This document shows positions 34,775 to 46,358 of a stretch of DNA of 64,000 nt, piece by piece. Position 1 is the stretch's first letter. Every line of letters begins with the position of its first letter. The translations under genes were made by a program, and so were the position numbers. The DNA comes from Xiphydria camelus. Its lineage: Eukaryota > Arthropoda > Insecta > Hymenoptera > Xiphydriidae. Under the pieces are notes generated by a model that worked only from the letters and a program-made list of their open reading frames with translations, was not told where the DNA came from and ran no database searches. The DNA is taken from the NCBI GenBank assembly GCA_963678675.1, contig OY783198.1, forward strand, positions 14,907,876 to 14,971,875, written 5' to 3'.

Positions 34775-35601
34775 GAGAGAAAGGGAATGGAATCGGAATC
34801 CAGGAAAGAATGCTGTTGCGACGAAGGAGTAGACAGAAGCGTAGAAACTGGAGAGAGAGGGTTGTAGTTTGGTAAATACGTAGATTTTATTTTCGGGTTA
34901 ATAACGAATGTCCAGGAACACTTAGAATGTGAGCGCGATGCTTGCGTAAGTGAGGAGCAGGAGGAGATACGAACACGATAACGAATTTTTCACGACTGCC
35001 GGGAAATGGCTCGCAAGGAAGGGGTATGCTTTGGCATAAGGGCGGGTTTTTTCCATTTCACGATGTGAGAAGAAAGTTTCGAGAAAGTGGAAAAGTAAAA
35101 ACGTGAAAAAGACTCCGGGGTTGCGCGCAGATACGTCGACGTTCCGTGATGCGCCCGTCCAGGGACAGACATATGCGCGTCTCGAAGGCTGAATTTATAT
35201 TTATGGGAGGTCAACCCTGGATGATAACGGAGGGCAAAGGGTGCTCATGTCCTCCCGCGAGTCTAGTGAAAGTTGGGAAGGATTCGCGGAGCCCTGCGCG
35301 TGCCAAAACAATAAATAATGACTTCACTCCCATAAGACTCACAATCAGTATCAGTAGAGAGTATACTCATTTCGGCCATATTGGATTTTTCGAACTAAGC
35401 TCCTCCCCTATGTCAGATCCCAATAGTTATTTTAAAATTTTATTACGACGTAAAAATAACGTCTTTTTAACGTCATATTTAAGGCGTCTTAAAGGCGTTT
35501 CTTGAATGACGACATTAAAACGCCATTTGTTGGTAGAATGACGTCGCCAACGAAATATGCCCTAAAAGTGACGTCAAGTTTACGTCAGCTTGCTACCTGG
35601 G

Positions 35602-36210
35602 ATGTTACATCCCCGGTAAAAGTTAGGTCACCTTACGGTAGTCAGCTTCAAATTTGAGGCCTGGGTTAAGTGAGCCCGCGGTGATCACAGAGGGTTAAAT
35701 ATAATTTTGAAGCCCAAACGGCCGAAAATGAAAAATGAAAAAATACGGGTTAAATAATGTCTAAGTTTCTCAAATCTACAATAAAAAAAAAAGGTGTGAG
35801 TGCCGTTGTACTCACGGAGGATGTGTAAACATCTTACAATTATCTGCGGTCCGAGTTTAATTGGGGAATATGACGTCGTAGTTCGACATAAAGAAGTTTA
35901 ATTTTTTCTATAATAAAATATTTATTATTATTATATTAGATTTATAACTTACTAGCAGCCCGTCCCGGCTTCGCACGGGTAGATTGTGGATTGATTTTGT
36001 CCGTCCACCATTGTTTAAATACATTTTTAATACAAAACTTTTAGTATTTTTCCCGGGCTACGCAATGGTCATATTGGATTTGATCTTGACCATGACCTTC
36101 AAGGTTATATCAAGGTCAAATTAATTTTTTTCCACGTTCAAATGTGTCCTTGACCATTTCTTTCATGTTACCTTTATTGTCAGCGGAGGTCAAATTTAGG
36201 TCAAGTATAG
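35602..36210. other. Repeat-derived spacer
   Basis: The stretch about 35690-35790 resembles 62235-62330. A TAGCAGCCCGTCCCGGCTTC motif at about 35952, widespread in arthropod repeats in my experience, starts another AAGGTCA-bearing repeat (36060-36200). No gene. Confidence 0.45.
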
Positions 36211-36705
36211 TTCGACTTTTTGAACACCCTGTATAAGATTTACTAACTCAGAAACCTTCGCGGATATGCGTCCAACTGTTCCCCAAATTTTCATCGCAAT
36301 CGGATGAACGGTTTAGGAAGGCATAATAATCATCCGTACCGGTACTTTTTGAACACGCTGTATAAGATTTACTAACTCAAACCTTCGCTGATATGCGTCC
36401 AACTGTTTCCCAAATTTTCATCGCAATCGGATGAACGGTTTAGGAAGGCATAATAATCATCCGTACCGGTACTTTTTGAACACCCTTTATAAGATTTACT
36501 AACTCAGAAACCTTCGCGGGCATGCGTCCAACCATTCCCCAACTTTTCATCGCAATCGGATGAACGATTTAGGAAGGCATAATAATCATCAGTACCGGTA
36601 CTTTTTGAACACCTTTTATAAGATTTACTAACTCAGAAACCTTCGCGGGCATGCGTCCAACCATTTCCCAAAGTTTCATCGCAATCGGATGAACGGTTTA
36701 GGAAG
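36211..36705. repeat. Four tandem ~128-bp units
   Basis: Units begin TTTTTGAACACCCTGTATAA at about 36215, 36346, 36471 and 36601 and contain CGCAATCGGATGAACGGTTT. They are about 90% alike. No coding capacity. Confidence 0.85.
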
Positions 36706-36839
36706 GCATTTGATATTACCTTAAAGGTCACGGTCAAGGTCAAATCCAATACGACCACTGGGTAGCCAAGGGAAAATCCTTAAAGTTTTGTATTAAACAT
36801 TTTTCTCTAAAATGTTTTCCCGTTGAGATAATCCAGCTT

Positions 36840-37447
36840 GCGCGAATAGTATGCGCAGTAGCGCCACACACACACTGACGCAGTCACATCTACATGGCTT
36901 ACGTCTGACGCTCAATTTCCCAGGAAGGTCCTACCGCAGAGCCATATAGCATAGATTTTTACACATCAAAAAGTTAGTGAGACCCGAATTAGCAAGAAAC
37001 TCCTTCCCAGTCATATCGTCGCCGATAATTTTTATTCTCTTAGGCGATATTAGTAACGAGTTTTCTTGTCATACACTACGAGACGTACACCAACACGAGC
37101 CAGAAAATATCTCAAGTTCGAAGCGGACCAACCCACGTCAATGGGCCGCGCGTGCGTGGTGGCGGTCGCAACCGTGCACGTGCTCTCCGCCACCTTCTCC
37201 CGTCACCTACACTCGCGCGCGCGTTACGTAAAATTACACATAATCCCCGGTTCGACTTGGCAGCGCGACGACAACATCGCGCGAAGGAAACCGCAGAGAG
37301 CGGCGCACGCGCTATCAAAGCTGCATCTAGAATACGTCGACCAGCGAAGAAGCTCTGCGGTCGCGATCGCTCGCGCGGTGCGAAAGGAGGAGAGGGGTTG
37401 GGTGGTTCGCGTGAAGAGGCACCGAGGAGTATAGTACAAGATCCGAA
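36840..37447. other. CpG-rich stretch without a supported gene
   Basis: Bases 37070-37430 are GC-rich and several frames are open in both directions at once, as expected from composition. No domain or splice pattern convinced me. Confidence 0.4.
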
Positions 37448-39222
37448 CTAGACGTTCTTCACCGATCTGCTTACCGGATGAAAAGTATTTTTTATCAAAC
37501 ATAATACGTCAATGAACATATCGCGTATGGGTAGGCTAATAAAATATGCTCAAGACTACCCTTAAAACTATATAAACAGGTGAGCTGATATGAGCAATTT
37601 GCACTGATCTGCTTACCAATTAAATTATATATGAAAATAAAGATAATTTTATTGCAAACACGATGGTATAACCCTACCTGCAAAAAATCGGTCATGAATC
37701 AGGGTTGTAAGAGGCTTTGAAATTTATCGGAGCTAGCCAAGATGCGCGTACTACAGGGAAATTTGCTACAGGACGCAAGGTAGGAAGTGAGCGCGACGCG
37801 ACGGTTAGATGAGAGAGAGTGCGTACATGCTGCTTCCTCGTACGATTGACAAAGATAACACTACTAAAATGCCGAGAAAAAGCGACTACAAGCGACTCGC
37901 TGTTTACATCCCTCAGTTTGCGGAAAAATACGTGCTCCATTATGACATAAATGTAATGTAGTTGTTAATGTTGTTAATGTTTCAATAAATGGCGTTTTAT
38001 CTTTTTCAATCGTTATTTTTTTCAATCAATTACTGTTGGATCCCTGGTAAAATTATTTTCGTTCAAGATTCAACTAACTGCATTTTTATTTTTGCCTGTC
38101 TGGAGAAGGGACAATTTATTACTTTATGGCTCTTTCTCGAAAGTACAGAAAAAGGGGAAAAACGTTCTTACCGGGTTTTCGAGTGAAAGTTTTTTCCGAA
38201 CATGTGATAAACAGACAGTCTAGGCGATGGCTCATGGGGTGGGTTTGTAACGCATTAAAAATATCTGAAGGTAAAGACGAAATTCTAGACTTTTCCTCTA
38301 AGTGAGATTTCATAAGTTGAAATGATAAATTGTTAAGAAAAATTCTTCTTGGAGTCTTTGCGTTGTTTAGGTTACTGTTATATAAAATCTGGGCACTCTC
38401 TCTTATTCCAGCAACATACAAGTTTTTGGAAGGCTATAATATTGTATTTGTTGTAATATTGTTATAATCTTTGTAAAGATTGTTATTGTATTCATTGTTT
38501 TATAATAGAGTTTTTTACACCGTCAATTTGTTAATGATTTTTTATCGCTCTCTAAAAAATGTAATTTTTCTGTTTGTTTGCTGTGGTATTTTTATAGAAT
38601 AGATACAATTTATCGAATAATTATCACTAACATATTATTATTCTGTGATAGAAATATTAATATTTCCCCATCCATATGTTAAGTTGAAAATATTTGAAAA
38701 ATCTTTCACATTTTAATATTTTATATTTAATTTAAAGTAATTAAAAGTTTACTGCCAGTACCTACTCCATTGTAGTCGCTTTTTCTCGGCATTTTAGTAG
38801 TGTTATCTTTGTCAATCGTACGAGGAAGCAGCATGTACGCACTCTCTCATCTAACCGTCGCGTCGCGCCCACTTCCTACGTTGCGTCCTATAGCAAATTT
38901 CCCTGTAGTACGCGCATCTTGGCTAGCTCCGATAAATTTCAAAGCCTCTTACAACCGTGACTCATGACCGATTTTTTGCAGGTAGGGTTATACCATCGTG
39001 TTTGCAATAAAATTATCTTTATTTTCATATATAGTTTAATTGGTAAGCAGATCGGTGCAAATTGCTCATATCAGCTCACCTGTTTATATAGTTTTAAGGG
39101 TAGTCTTGAGCATATTTTATTAGCCTACCCATACGCGATATGTTCATTGACGTATTATGTTTGATAAAAAATACTTTTCATCCGGTAAGCAGATCGGTGA
39201 AGAACGTCTCTAGTTCGGATCT
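37448..39222. mobile_element. Foldback element, 445-bp arms around 0.9 kb
   Basis: Arms 37448-37890 and 38770-39222 are inverted copies with few differences (GGAAGCAGCATGTACGCACT and neighbours). Each arm carries a short ATG exon-like stretch followed by GCAG|GTAGGG. The core 37890-38770 is AT-rich with no recognisable protein. Confidence 0.8.
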
Positions 39223-39281
39223 TAGACTAGTAGGGCGAGATAGAGAGTGCCGCGAATGCAGGCGTTTCTCGCCCAAACTCG

Positions 39282-39558
39282 TGTCACCGTTATTGAAACT
39301 GTTTTAGTTCCATTCAAGTGGCGCTGACGACTCTGTGCCTACAAGTTGGCATGATGCCGTTTGAAAAAGACAAAATTTTAATCAAAGTAAATTATTAATT
39401 TTGCCAAAATGATAATTAAAATTGAACCATTAGAACGTTAAAAACTGTCAAAAACTATTTGCGCCAGAATACCGGTAGAAGAGGGGGTAAAAAATGCAAA
39501 TGGCAGTCACTGGGCGCAACGATGACGCCATCTAGCGACGCCTTCAATAACGGTGACA
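39282..39558. mobile_element. 277-bp MITE
   Basis: TGTCACCGTTATTGAA at 39282-39297 is exactly inverted at 39543-39558. No clear target duplication and no gene. Confidence 0.75.
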
Positions 39559-39747
39559 GCATTACCTAAGGGAAAATAGGTCTAGTGTCAGAGGGCTGCG
39601 CGCGACCTAGGCGACGGGAGATGCGAGGGAAAAATGATTCGTTGGAAAGGTGTTTCACGCGGAGGGCAACGATACGGAGGCATTGGCCCAATTGACGGGA
39701 TCCAGGGACGTAGAGGTCCCAGCCCCAGCTTCGCGACCCAGACTCTT

Positions 39748-41865
39748 AAAATATGTGTTCCGTCGATAAGGGGACTTCTACGTCATTTCTCACCGCTCAC
39801 TATTATCGCAACCTAAGTAACGCACTAATCTAGATCTAATCTGTACATCGGTCGCAACAGCGAGGCGGGCGGTATGTTTTGGTGAATGGGGGTTACGAAT
39901 GCGTTCGCAGTCCCACACTTTTCCCTCAAAACAACCTCGCAGTGTATCTAATTGTAAACCACGGCTACATCACGGAATTATTGTATCTCTTTGAATCCAA
40001 TATAATCACCAGTAATATTGTGAGTGCAGTGTTAAATCATTTCAACTAACCGATACGGTTTAAATCCACCACTCCACGTTGTCGGTAACTAGTCGTGTCA
40101 CGCACTAGTGCCTTCGGGATTTACGACCTCGAGGAGATCTACTCTTGATCGCACATGTTATAGTTATTAACTTGAAACTGAAGAATAAATGAAGCAAAAA
40201 TCAATCGCTGTTTAGACTGTGCAGAGGGGGTCTGGTTTGTGTTGCTCGAGAGTGTTTCTTCGGGTGATGAAAGCTATTGTTCATATTATGAGACGACGCA
40301 GTGTCGCACCTCCACTAAGAGGACTGTTTAGGCTCACCATAAATCTAGTGTTTAGGACCTTTTTTTGGGCGTATCGATAAGATGATATAAGAAGCCAGAC
40401 TAGAAGGCGCAGAGTTACTTGTGAGTTGTTTGTATTTCATTTGTCGCATTTTTAGTTTTCCGGATTTTACCGCGTCGAGTGGCCGGCCATACGGAGCTCG
40501 TGTAGTCTGCGATCGGAGTTGTGACTTTTCTCGAGTAACCACCGTGTATTACTGTACATTCTTTTGCGCGCGCGCATGTGTGTGTGTGTAATAATTTATA
40601 ATTATTATTGCAAAAAAGGCCACAGAACGGTCGAAAGAGTATAGTGACAGGCAACGTGTTAAATAAACTTTCCATTTCGTAAACGTCAATGAACACTGAA
40701 CATTCTTTCGCGTGTGTGTTATATTAAAATTATTATGCAAAAAACAGGAAAACAACGAATAAAAGAGTTTCGTGATAGGCTACGTGTAAAGAAAATGATG
40801 ACGAAGGTACCTACTAGCTAAAACTAGTACGTACAGAACGAAATCGAGAATGGAGAGAGAGAATTAAATTAACAGAATCAAATATTGATGGATCTGCTTA
40901 TGTAGATCAACACCAGTCCACAACACTACATAATGTACAAGATTTTCAAGTTCCTGGAGGTTCCAATGGCGTTGAGAATACATCCCGTGACCGTGATATT
41001 CCTTACACTGCATTTAATGCCCATAGAAAATTCATATTGAATTTAATAAAAAAAAATAAAACGTGTAGCCGCCACGCGCGGAAGAAGTGAAACTTCGATA
41101 CCAGTTTCTCTGAATTTGATTCTGTTGGTGAATGTCGTGGTCCGCGACTCTCCGTTGAGCGCCCCGTGGCAAGGAACAGTGTAGATATCGAGGAAAATAA
41201 AAAGGCCGAATACAAAAGTAATTAACAGTGTAAATCAAGTCTTTAATTTAAGCTCTTAACACTAATGAGTAGTCATAATACTTGAAATGAGCAACGGGCA
41301 CGATATTATTGATCGGCTCCCGATGAGTTTATATACCGCGTGAGCAATGGCTGATCGCGTCGTCAGCCCGTGAGAACATTCGAGAAACCGAGCACGGCTC
41401 GTACAAGACACCGAGCGCACGAGTCTCGAGCACCGAGCGGAGCGTTAAGCATTAAGTGGAAACACTGTTGAGAGTTCCGAGATATTGAGCAAGAGATGAG
41501 TTATTCCGAGAGTAAGAATCGAGCGTTCCGAGAGCCGTTACTCAAGATCGAGAAGCACTTGAAAAGCACCGAACAGAACGGGGAACGGAAGAGATCTGAA
41601 CTTAACCGGAAAAGGAGGCTCACGTGACCGCGCTACGTGGCATTGATCGACGATCGACGTGCGTTGCCGCGAGGTGCCGCCGCATGACGGCCAAAACCCG
41701 AACCGGTCGAAATAGATGATCGCGCCATTATGCAACAGATTTCGATGGTATTAGTTTCAATTGGCTTTATACAAGTCTTTTGCAATGCATCTTCGTAGAG
41801 CCAATTGAAACTAATACCACCGGAATCAAATTCAGAGAAACTGGTATCGAAGTTTCACTTCTTCC
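39748..41865. repeat. Right arm of 14-kb inverted repeat
   Basis: Reverse complement of 27575-29368, with an additional segment 41350-41735 that the left arm lacks. A TATATAAA box on the minus strand (about 41328-41335) points inward. The plus strand is open at about 40828-41048 (see the left-arm copy). The outer edge has a CGTGTAGCCGCC-family hairpin, cut at about 41865. Confidence 0.85.
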
Positions 41866-42343
41866 AAGTGGGCCACTAAACGAACAAATAAGCTAAAGCC
41901 CAAACAAAAATATTCATATTTGAAGTCTAATTTCGGTCAAAGTTATGTCACTTTACGGTACTTCTTTTTTTGCAATCATAACTAGACCCTCGTCAGAACT
42001 CGGAATAAATAGCTTCTTTTTGAACCTATTACTACGAACATTCTTTGGACTTCGAAAAAAATCGTTTTTGAAACATGCACTGTAGAACTATTTATTGCTT
42101 CAAAGTAACATATCTCATGAGAATCATCCGTAGACTTTATGAAAATTCTAAAAATAAAGTTATGACCCTTTTAGTTAAACAGCTCATTTTTCACGCATCT
42201 ACATATTCACGATCGTTTTTGAATATGCCATAATTTCATTTCTTACGTATAAATACAGTGATTAGATATTCTACAATGTTCGAAGAATGTTCCATAATTT
42301 GTTGGTCTAAATTGGATGGATGTTGTTCATATATGGCTATTAT
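41866..42343. other. AT-rich spacer, no gene
   Basis: No coding frame or structured repeat supported. Confidence 0.4.
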
Positions 42344-42347
42344 TTAA

Positions 42348-42604
42348 CCCTTAACTGGTGAGGTGCGGTCTCCTGTGCCACAGGATGAAGATGTGATTTA
42401 CTGGCTATTGAAAACGCCTACAATTGTATGACTCTGCCTAATCCTCACCCTATTGGTACATGACAGATCACCATATTTCTGAACCAGAAATTGAAGAACA
42501 AGAAATTCGGCAATCGCAAGCAATAAATAGCAACGAATTTATACCAGTAAATCACATCTTTATCCCGTGCGGCGGCTGTGAGACCACACCTCACCAGTTA
42601 AGGG
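42348..42604 (+). mobile_element. 257-bp piggyBac-like MITE
   Basis: TTAA on both sides (42344-42347, 42605-42608). Tips CCCTTAACTGGTGAGGTGCG and inverse CCCTTAACTGGTGAGGTGTG. The interior keeps a short acidic frame (SEPEIEEQEIRQSQ), possibly a transposase N-terminus remnant. Confidence 0.85.
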
Positions 42605-42608
42605 TTAA

Positions 42609-43248
42609 AAATCTGTTAGGTCCATTTGACCCATGTGCGAACATCGCGGAACTGTACGCATATCTGACCACGGAAGGTTAAAAATGCAGCATACGTCATA
42701 GTATTGTAAGTCCATCTCTCTCGCACTCGTTATTTGGCATAAGTGCTTTATAACTTTTTGAATATTTATTTTTTCGGACATTTACCTTTTTGCATGACAT
42801 TCAATATTTATACAGATTACAAATTGAACGCGGTTTACGCGACAACCGAATTTTGGAATGCGGATACGTAGATTGCAATGGAAAGGGGGATCTGACGAAG
42901 TTTTCGTACGCCATTATTCATTACCTTTCGACCTTTTATGTAACATATTCTCACTCCTGTGACCCCAAAGGTTATAGCTAATTTCTACAGGTAGAAGAAA
43001 CCCTTGGATTTGCCGAACGCGATATAGTACAGTCATTTGGTGCTCAAAAACGAGGTTACCTGGAAAGATTTCTGGGAGTTTTGAAAATTGGTGCTTTTAT
43101 AGATTTTGATGTGCTCTTTCCGAATTTCTACTTTGCCACCTCGTTTCTTCGCCGCTCGCGCCGCCATATTGGAAAAATGGCGCTTAAAAACAATTTTTTG
43201 ACAATATCTCCTTTCCGACTCATTTTACGATAAGATAGTTACATAATA
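42609..43248. other. No supported gene
   Basis: Contains GCCGCCATATTGGAAAAATGG-like sequence near 43160, a common insect repeat motif, and otherwise nothing recognisable. Confidence 0.4.
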
Positions 43249-44517
43249 CACTACGCAACAAAATTATCGCAACAACTTATTTTACTCTAAAAATTGTCAA
43301 ACTTCGGAAGCCCATAGCACAGCGAAAAATCATCGTATCCCTATCTTTTTTTTTCAAATTAAAGCTTAAAATCTCGCTTTACTATCCCAAAGTTTATTTT
43401 TCTATTTAAAGCACCGAGAGATTAAGAGACCCTGAAAATCAAGGTCATCTTTTAAAACTTAAAAATTTGCAAAGTTTGCGCATTGACACGGAGTTACAAA
43501 TTTTTTTTTTTCAAATTCTGATCACAGAAAATGAAAATTCAACTCTTTACCTTTAATTTAAAAAAAATTTTTACTTTCCGATTTTTCTACGCCATTCTAC
43601 AGCGTTTTAAATAAAAAAACTGAAAATCCCGTTTTTTTCCCGTGTTACAGGGCCCAGGTAACGCGACAAATAATCATATTTTTTAAGACAAATGCATGGG
43701 CTTTATTGGGGCATCGAAATGCATCGCTTTCATATGAATTTTTTCTCAAAGAACAGATGATGGCCTACAAAATTGTTCGATGTTCAGGAGTGAAAATACC
43801 GTTCGAACACGAAACTTCCTATAGAACTCGTCCAGGTACACTTGTACAGTAAGTTAACATACGTGCAATACCTTTCGGCGACCTCTAACTTGGCCCCAAT
43901 GTCCCGATTAACTCGCGATCAACGTCTAACTTGGCCCCAATACCCCGTGTTAACTTACGAACGGCTGCTATGTAACTTCGCCCCAAAATGTCCCCATCTC
44001 GATACCAAAATCCCTGATGAAGTAGTCCAGGTATACCTGGACGCAATATACGACCTCCAATAATTCGAAACAAAAATTTATAAGTTCAAAAAAAATTACG
44101 CAATTGATGTTCAGTTGAGTAATACTCCCAAAAACCGGGATTTTCAGTTTTTTTTATTTAAAACGCTGTAGAATGGCGTAGAAAAATCGGAAAGTAAAAA
44201 TTTTTTTTAAAATTAAAGGTAAAGAGCTGAACTTTCATTTTCTGTGACAGGAATTTGAAAACAAAATTTTTGTAACTCCGTGTCAATGCGCAAACTGCAC
44301 ATTTTTAAGTTTCAAAAGATGACCTTGATTTTCAGGGTCTGTTAATCTGTCGGTGCTTTAAATCGAAAAATAAACTTTGGGATAGTAAAGCTGAGATTTT
44401 AAGCTTTAATTAAAAAAAAAAAGAGGGATACGATGATTTTTCGCTGTGCTATGGGCTTCCGAAGTTTGACAATTTTTAGAGTAAAATAAGTTGTTGCGAT
44501 AATTTTGTTGCGTAGTG
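43249..44517. mobile_element. Tc1-type foldback element, 380-bp arms
   Basis: Tips CACTACGCAACAAAATTATC with TA on both sides (43247-43248, 44518-44519); such tips are typical of Tc1-like elements. Arms 43249-43632 and 44136-44517 are inverted copies. The core has three CTAACTTGGCCCCAAT-like repeats at about 43887-43990. No transposase motif was found. Confidence 0.8.
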
Positions 44518-44624
44518 TAAATTAAACTAGAGAAAATTTCCTATAATTTATGTAATAACCTTTTTTTTTGTAAAATGAATAGTTTTTCATTTCCACACCA
44601 CCATGAGGTAGTAAGTGGCGTTTT

Positions 44625-46255
44625 CCCGAGTCGAAATTTTGGTTCTCCCTTGGTGCTCCGTCCTTCTCCAGTCGGCAGTATTGGTTCTCCCTTGGTGCTC
44701 CGTAATTCTCCACTTGAAACATTGATTTTCCCTTGGTGCTCCGTAATTCTCCAGTCGGTAATATTGGTTCTCCCTTGGTTCTCCGTACTTCTCCTTAATA
44801 CTCTATAAGGACTCTTTTGCTTCTCTACCCGAGTCGAAATCCGACAGAAAATTTTCGACTGTCACGCCCGATGGACTTAGAAAATTTTCGACTGTGGCGC
44901 CTGTGATGGACTTAGAAAATTTTCGATTGTCGCACCCGATGGACCTAGAAAATTTTCGACTGGCACGCTCATTAGCTATAGGTACATTAATTATCTATAT
45001 ATTTGTGGTAGACAGTAATACAAAATAAACAGCCACAGATATACATGAACTAAAATTTCATATTTTTAATGAAAAAAAATTACAATGAATTACAATTTAT
45101 TCTAATTCTTTATCATTAGTTGGCATTGATACATATGACTGGCAATTGATCGTAATATGAAAACATGGACCTTGTATTAGATTTTGCGGTACCTAAGGTA
45201 AAAGCACCAGTGGCCGGACGGTTAAGACCAGTATCCGGACACCCATAAAAATGTATGTAGCAGATTCGATTGAGTATTCTTACTAAATGGAATTTGACAT
45301 GGGCGTTCCTAATTTATTGAAGATTCTTTCTCAGTAATTGATTCTTTTTACCCCATTTAATAGTCCGTGTTATACATAAAAATGTCCGGATATTGGGACG
45401 TGTCCGGCCACTGGTGCTTTTTCCTTACTTGTGAAAGAGCTCTGTAAGCAGCAACGGAATACATTTAGGGACTTAGAAAAATTTCGGTTTCCTGCATAGG
45501 TATAGGTAGAGACTTGAACATTTATTTGTGAATAAATGGGCAAGAATTGTAATTTGTTCAATTATTAAATCAATAAATTATTTGATTTCGAGTTTCCAGA
45601 GTATGTTGAGCAAGCTATAAACTATAATGTTTATTAAAAAGCACAGATTATTATAGTAAATCAGGACTTGTGATTGCAGGAGGTTGAATGGTGAGAACAT
45701 GTGTTGGAAGTTGTGAGACGAAAAATTGTAATAAGTGCGATCAACAGAGAGTGCAAGAGTAGTATAGGGTATAGATAGAAAGCTGAGAGAAAGAGTTAAA
45801 GGATAGATTATAAGGGTTTGTTGGGAAATGGAGGGTAACGATAGGAAATTAGGAAAAGCGCGGAAAAGTCAAAAGTGAGGTTAAGTGAAGCGGTGAGGAG
45901 GAAGATAAGCAAGAGAGAAAGAGCGTGGAAAGGGCAGAGTCGGTAAGGTAGGTAAGCTTTAGACCTGTGGCGGAAAAGGAAGGTTCGGTGGTCTTTCAGT
46001 TCTCGGATTTCGACTGGGGTACGGGAGTACCTTAGAAAATTTAGTTCTCCAACGGAGGACTACGGGAGTACCTAAGAGAATTTGGTTTTGCTACTCCTCT
46101 GATGCTCCCAACGTGCAAATCGGGAAATAACTGCACGTACAGAGCAGCATTGGAGCACCAAAATTACCTGGATTGTAATGGGCCAAAAAGGTTCTCAGGT
46201 AGTGCTCGTCCTTCTCCAAGAGAGAACCAAGGGAGCACCAAAATTTCGACTCGGG
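44625..46255. mobile_element. CCCGAGTCGAAA-ended element with internal tandem repeats
   Basis: Tips CCCGAGTCGAAATTTTGGT (44625) and inverse ACCAAAATTTCGACTCGGG (to 46255), with TTTT on both sides. Inside the left end are about four 47-bp repeats (GGTTCTCCCTTGGTGCTCCG, 44639-44800) and three 50-bp repeats (TTAGAAAATTTTCGACTG, 44840-44960). A smaller MITE is at 45197-45424. The 45660-45960 stretch is purine-rich. No gene. Confidence 0.65.
45197..45424. mobile_element. 228-bp MITE
   Basis: GGTAAAAGCACCAGTGGCCG is inverted at the other end as GGAAAAAGCACCAGTGGCCG. Flanks TAA and TTA suggest a degenerate TWA target. Confidence 0.75.
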
Positions 46256-46358
46256 TTTTTTCTATGAAAATGAACAGTTTCAGCGTACGAGTGCGACAAA
46301 CCATTATACATCTACACCAACACGCGTTCTTCGTATATTAACAAAAAATGATACGTAT

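Larger units (their letters stand above)
33003..35601. mobile_element. CCAGGTAGCA-ended element with GACGT repeats, 2.6 kb
   Basis: Ends CCAGGTAGCACACTAACGTC (33003) and inverse CCCAGGTAGCAAGCTGACGT (35601), with GACGT/ACGTC motifs clustered inside each end, as in 56398-62162. No transposase is present. The interior has a 5S-like fragment, a MITE, AAGGTCA-rich repeats and the inverted 0.6-kb repeat. Confidence 0.65.

Noticed and set aside
36211..36705. CRISPR-like array
   Set aside because: Units are contiguous 128-bp tandem repeats without spacers, in eukaryotic repeat DNA.
37066..37502. Several 90-120-codon proteins on both strands
   Set aside because: Opposed frames open together in GC-rich sequence; no motif, no consistent splice sites.
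27575..41865. LTR retrotransposon with LTRs at 27.6 and 40 kb
   Set aside because: The two long repeats are inverted, not direct, so they cannot be an LTR pair.
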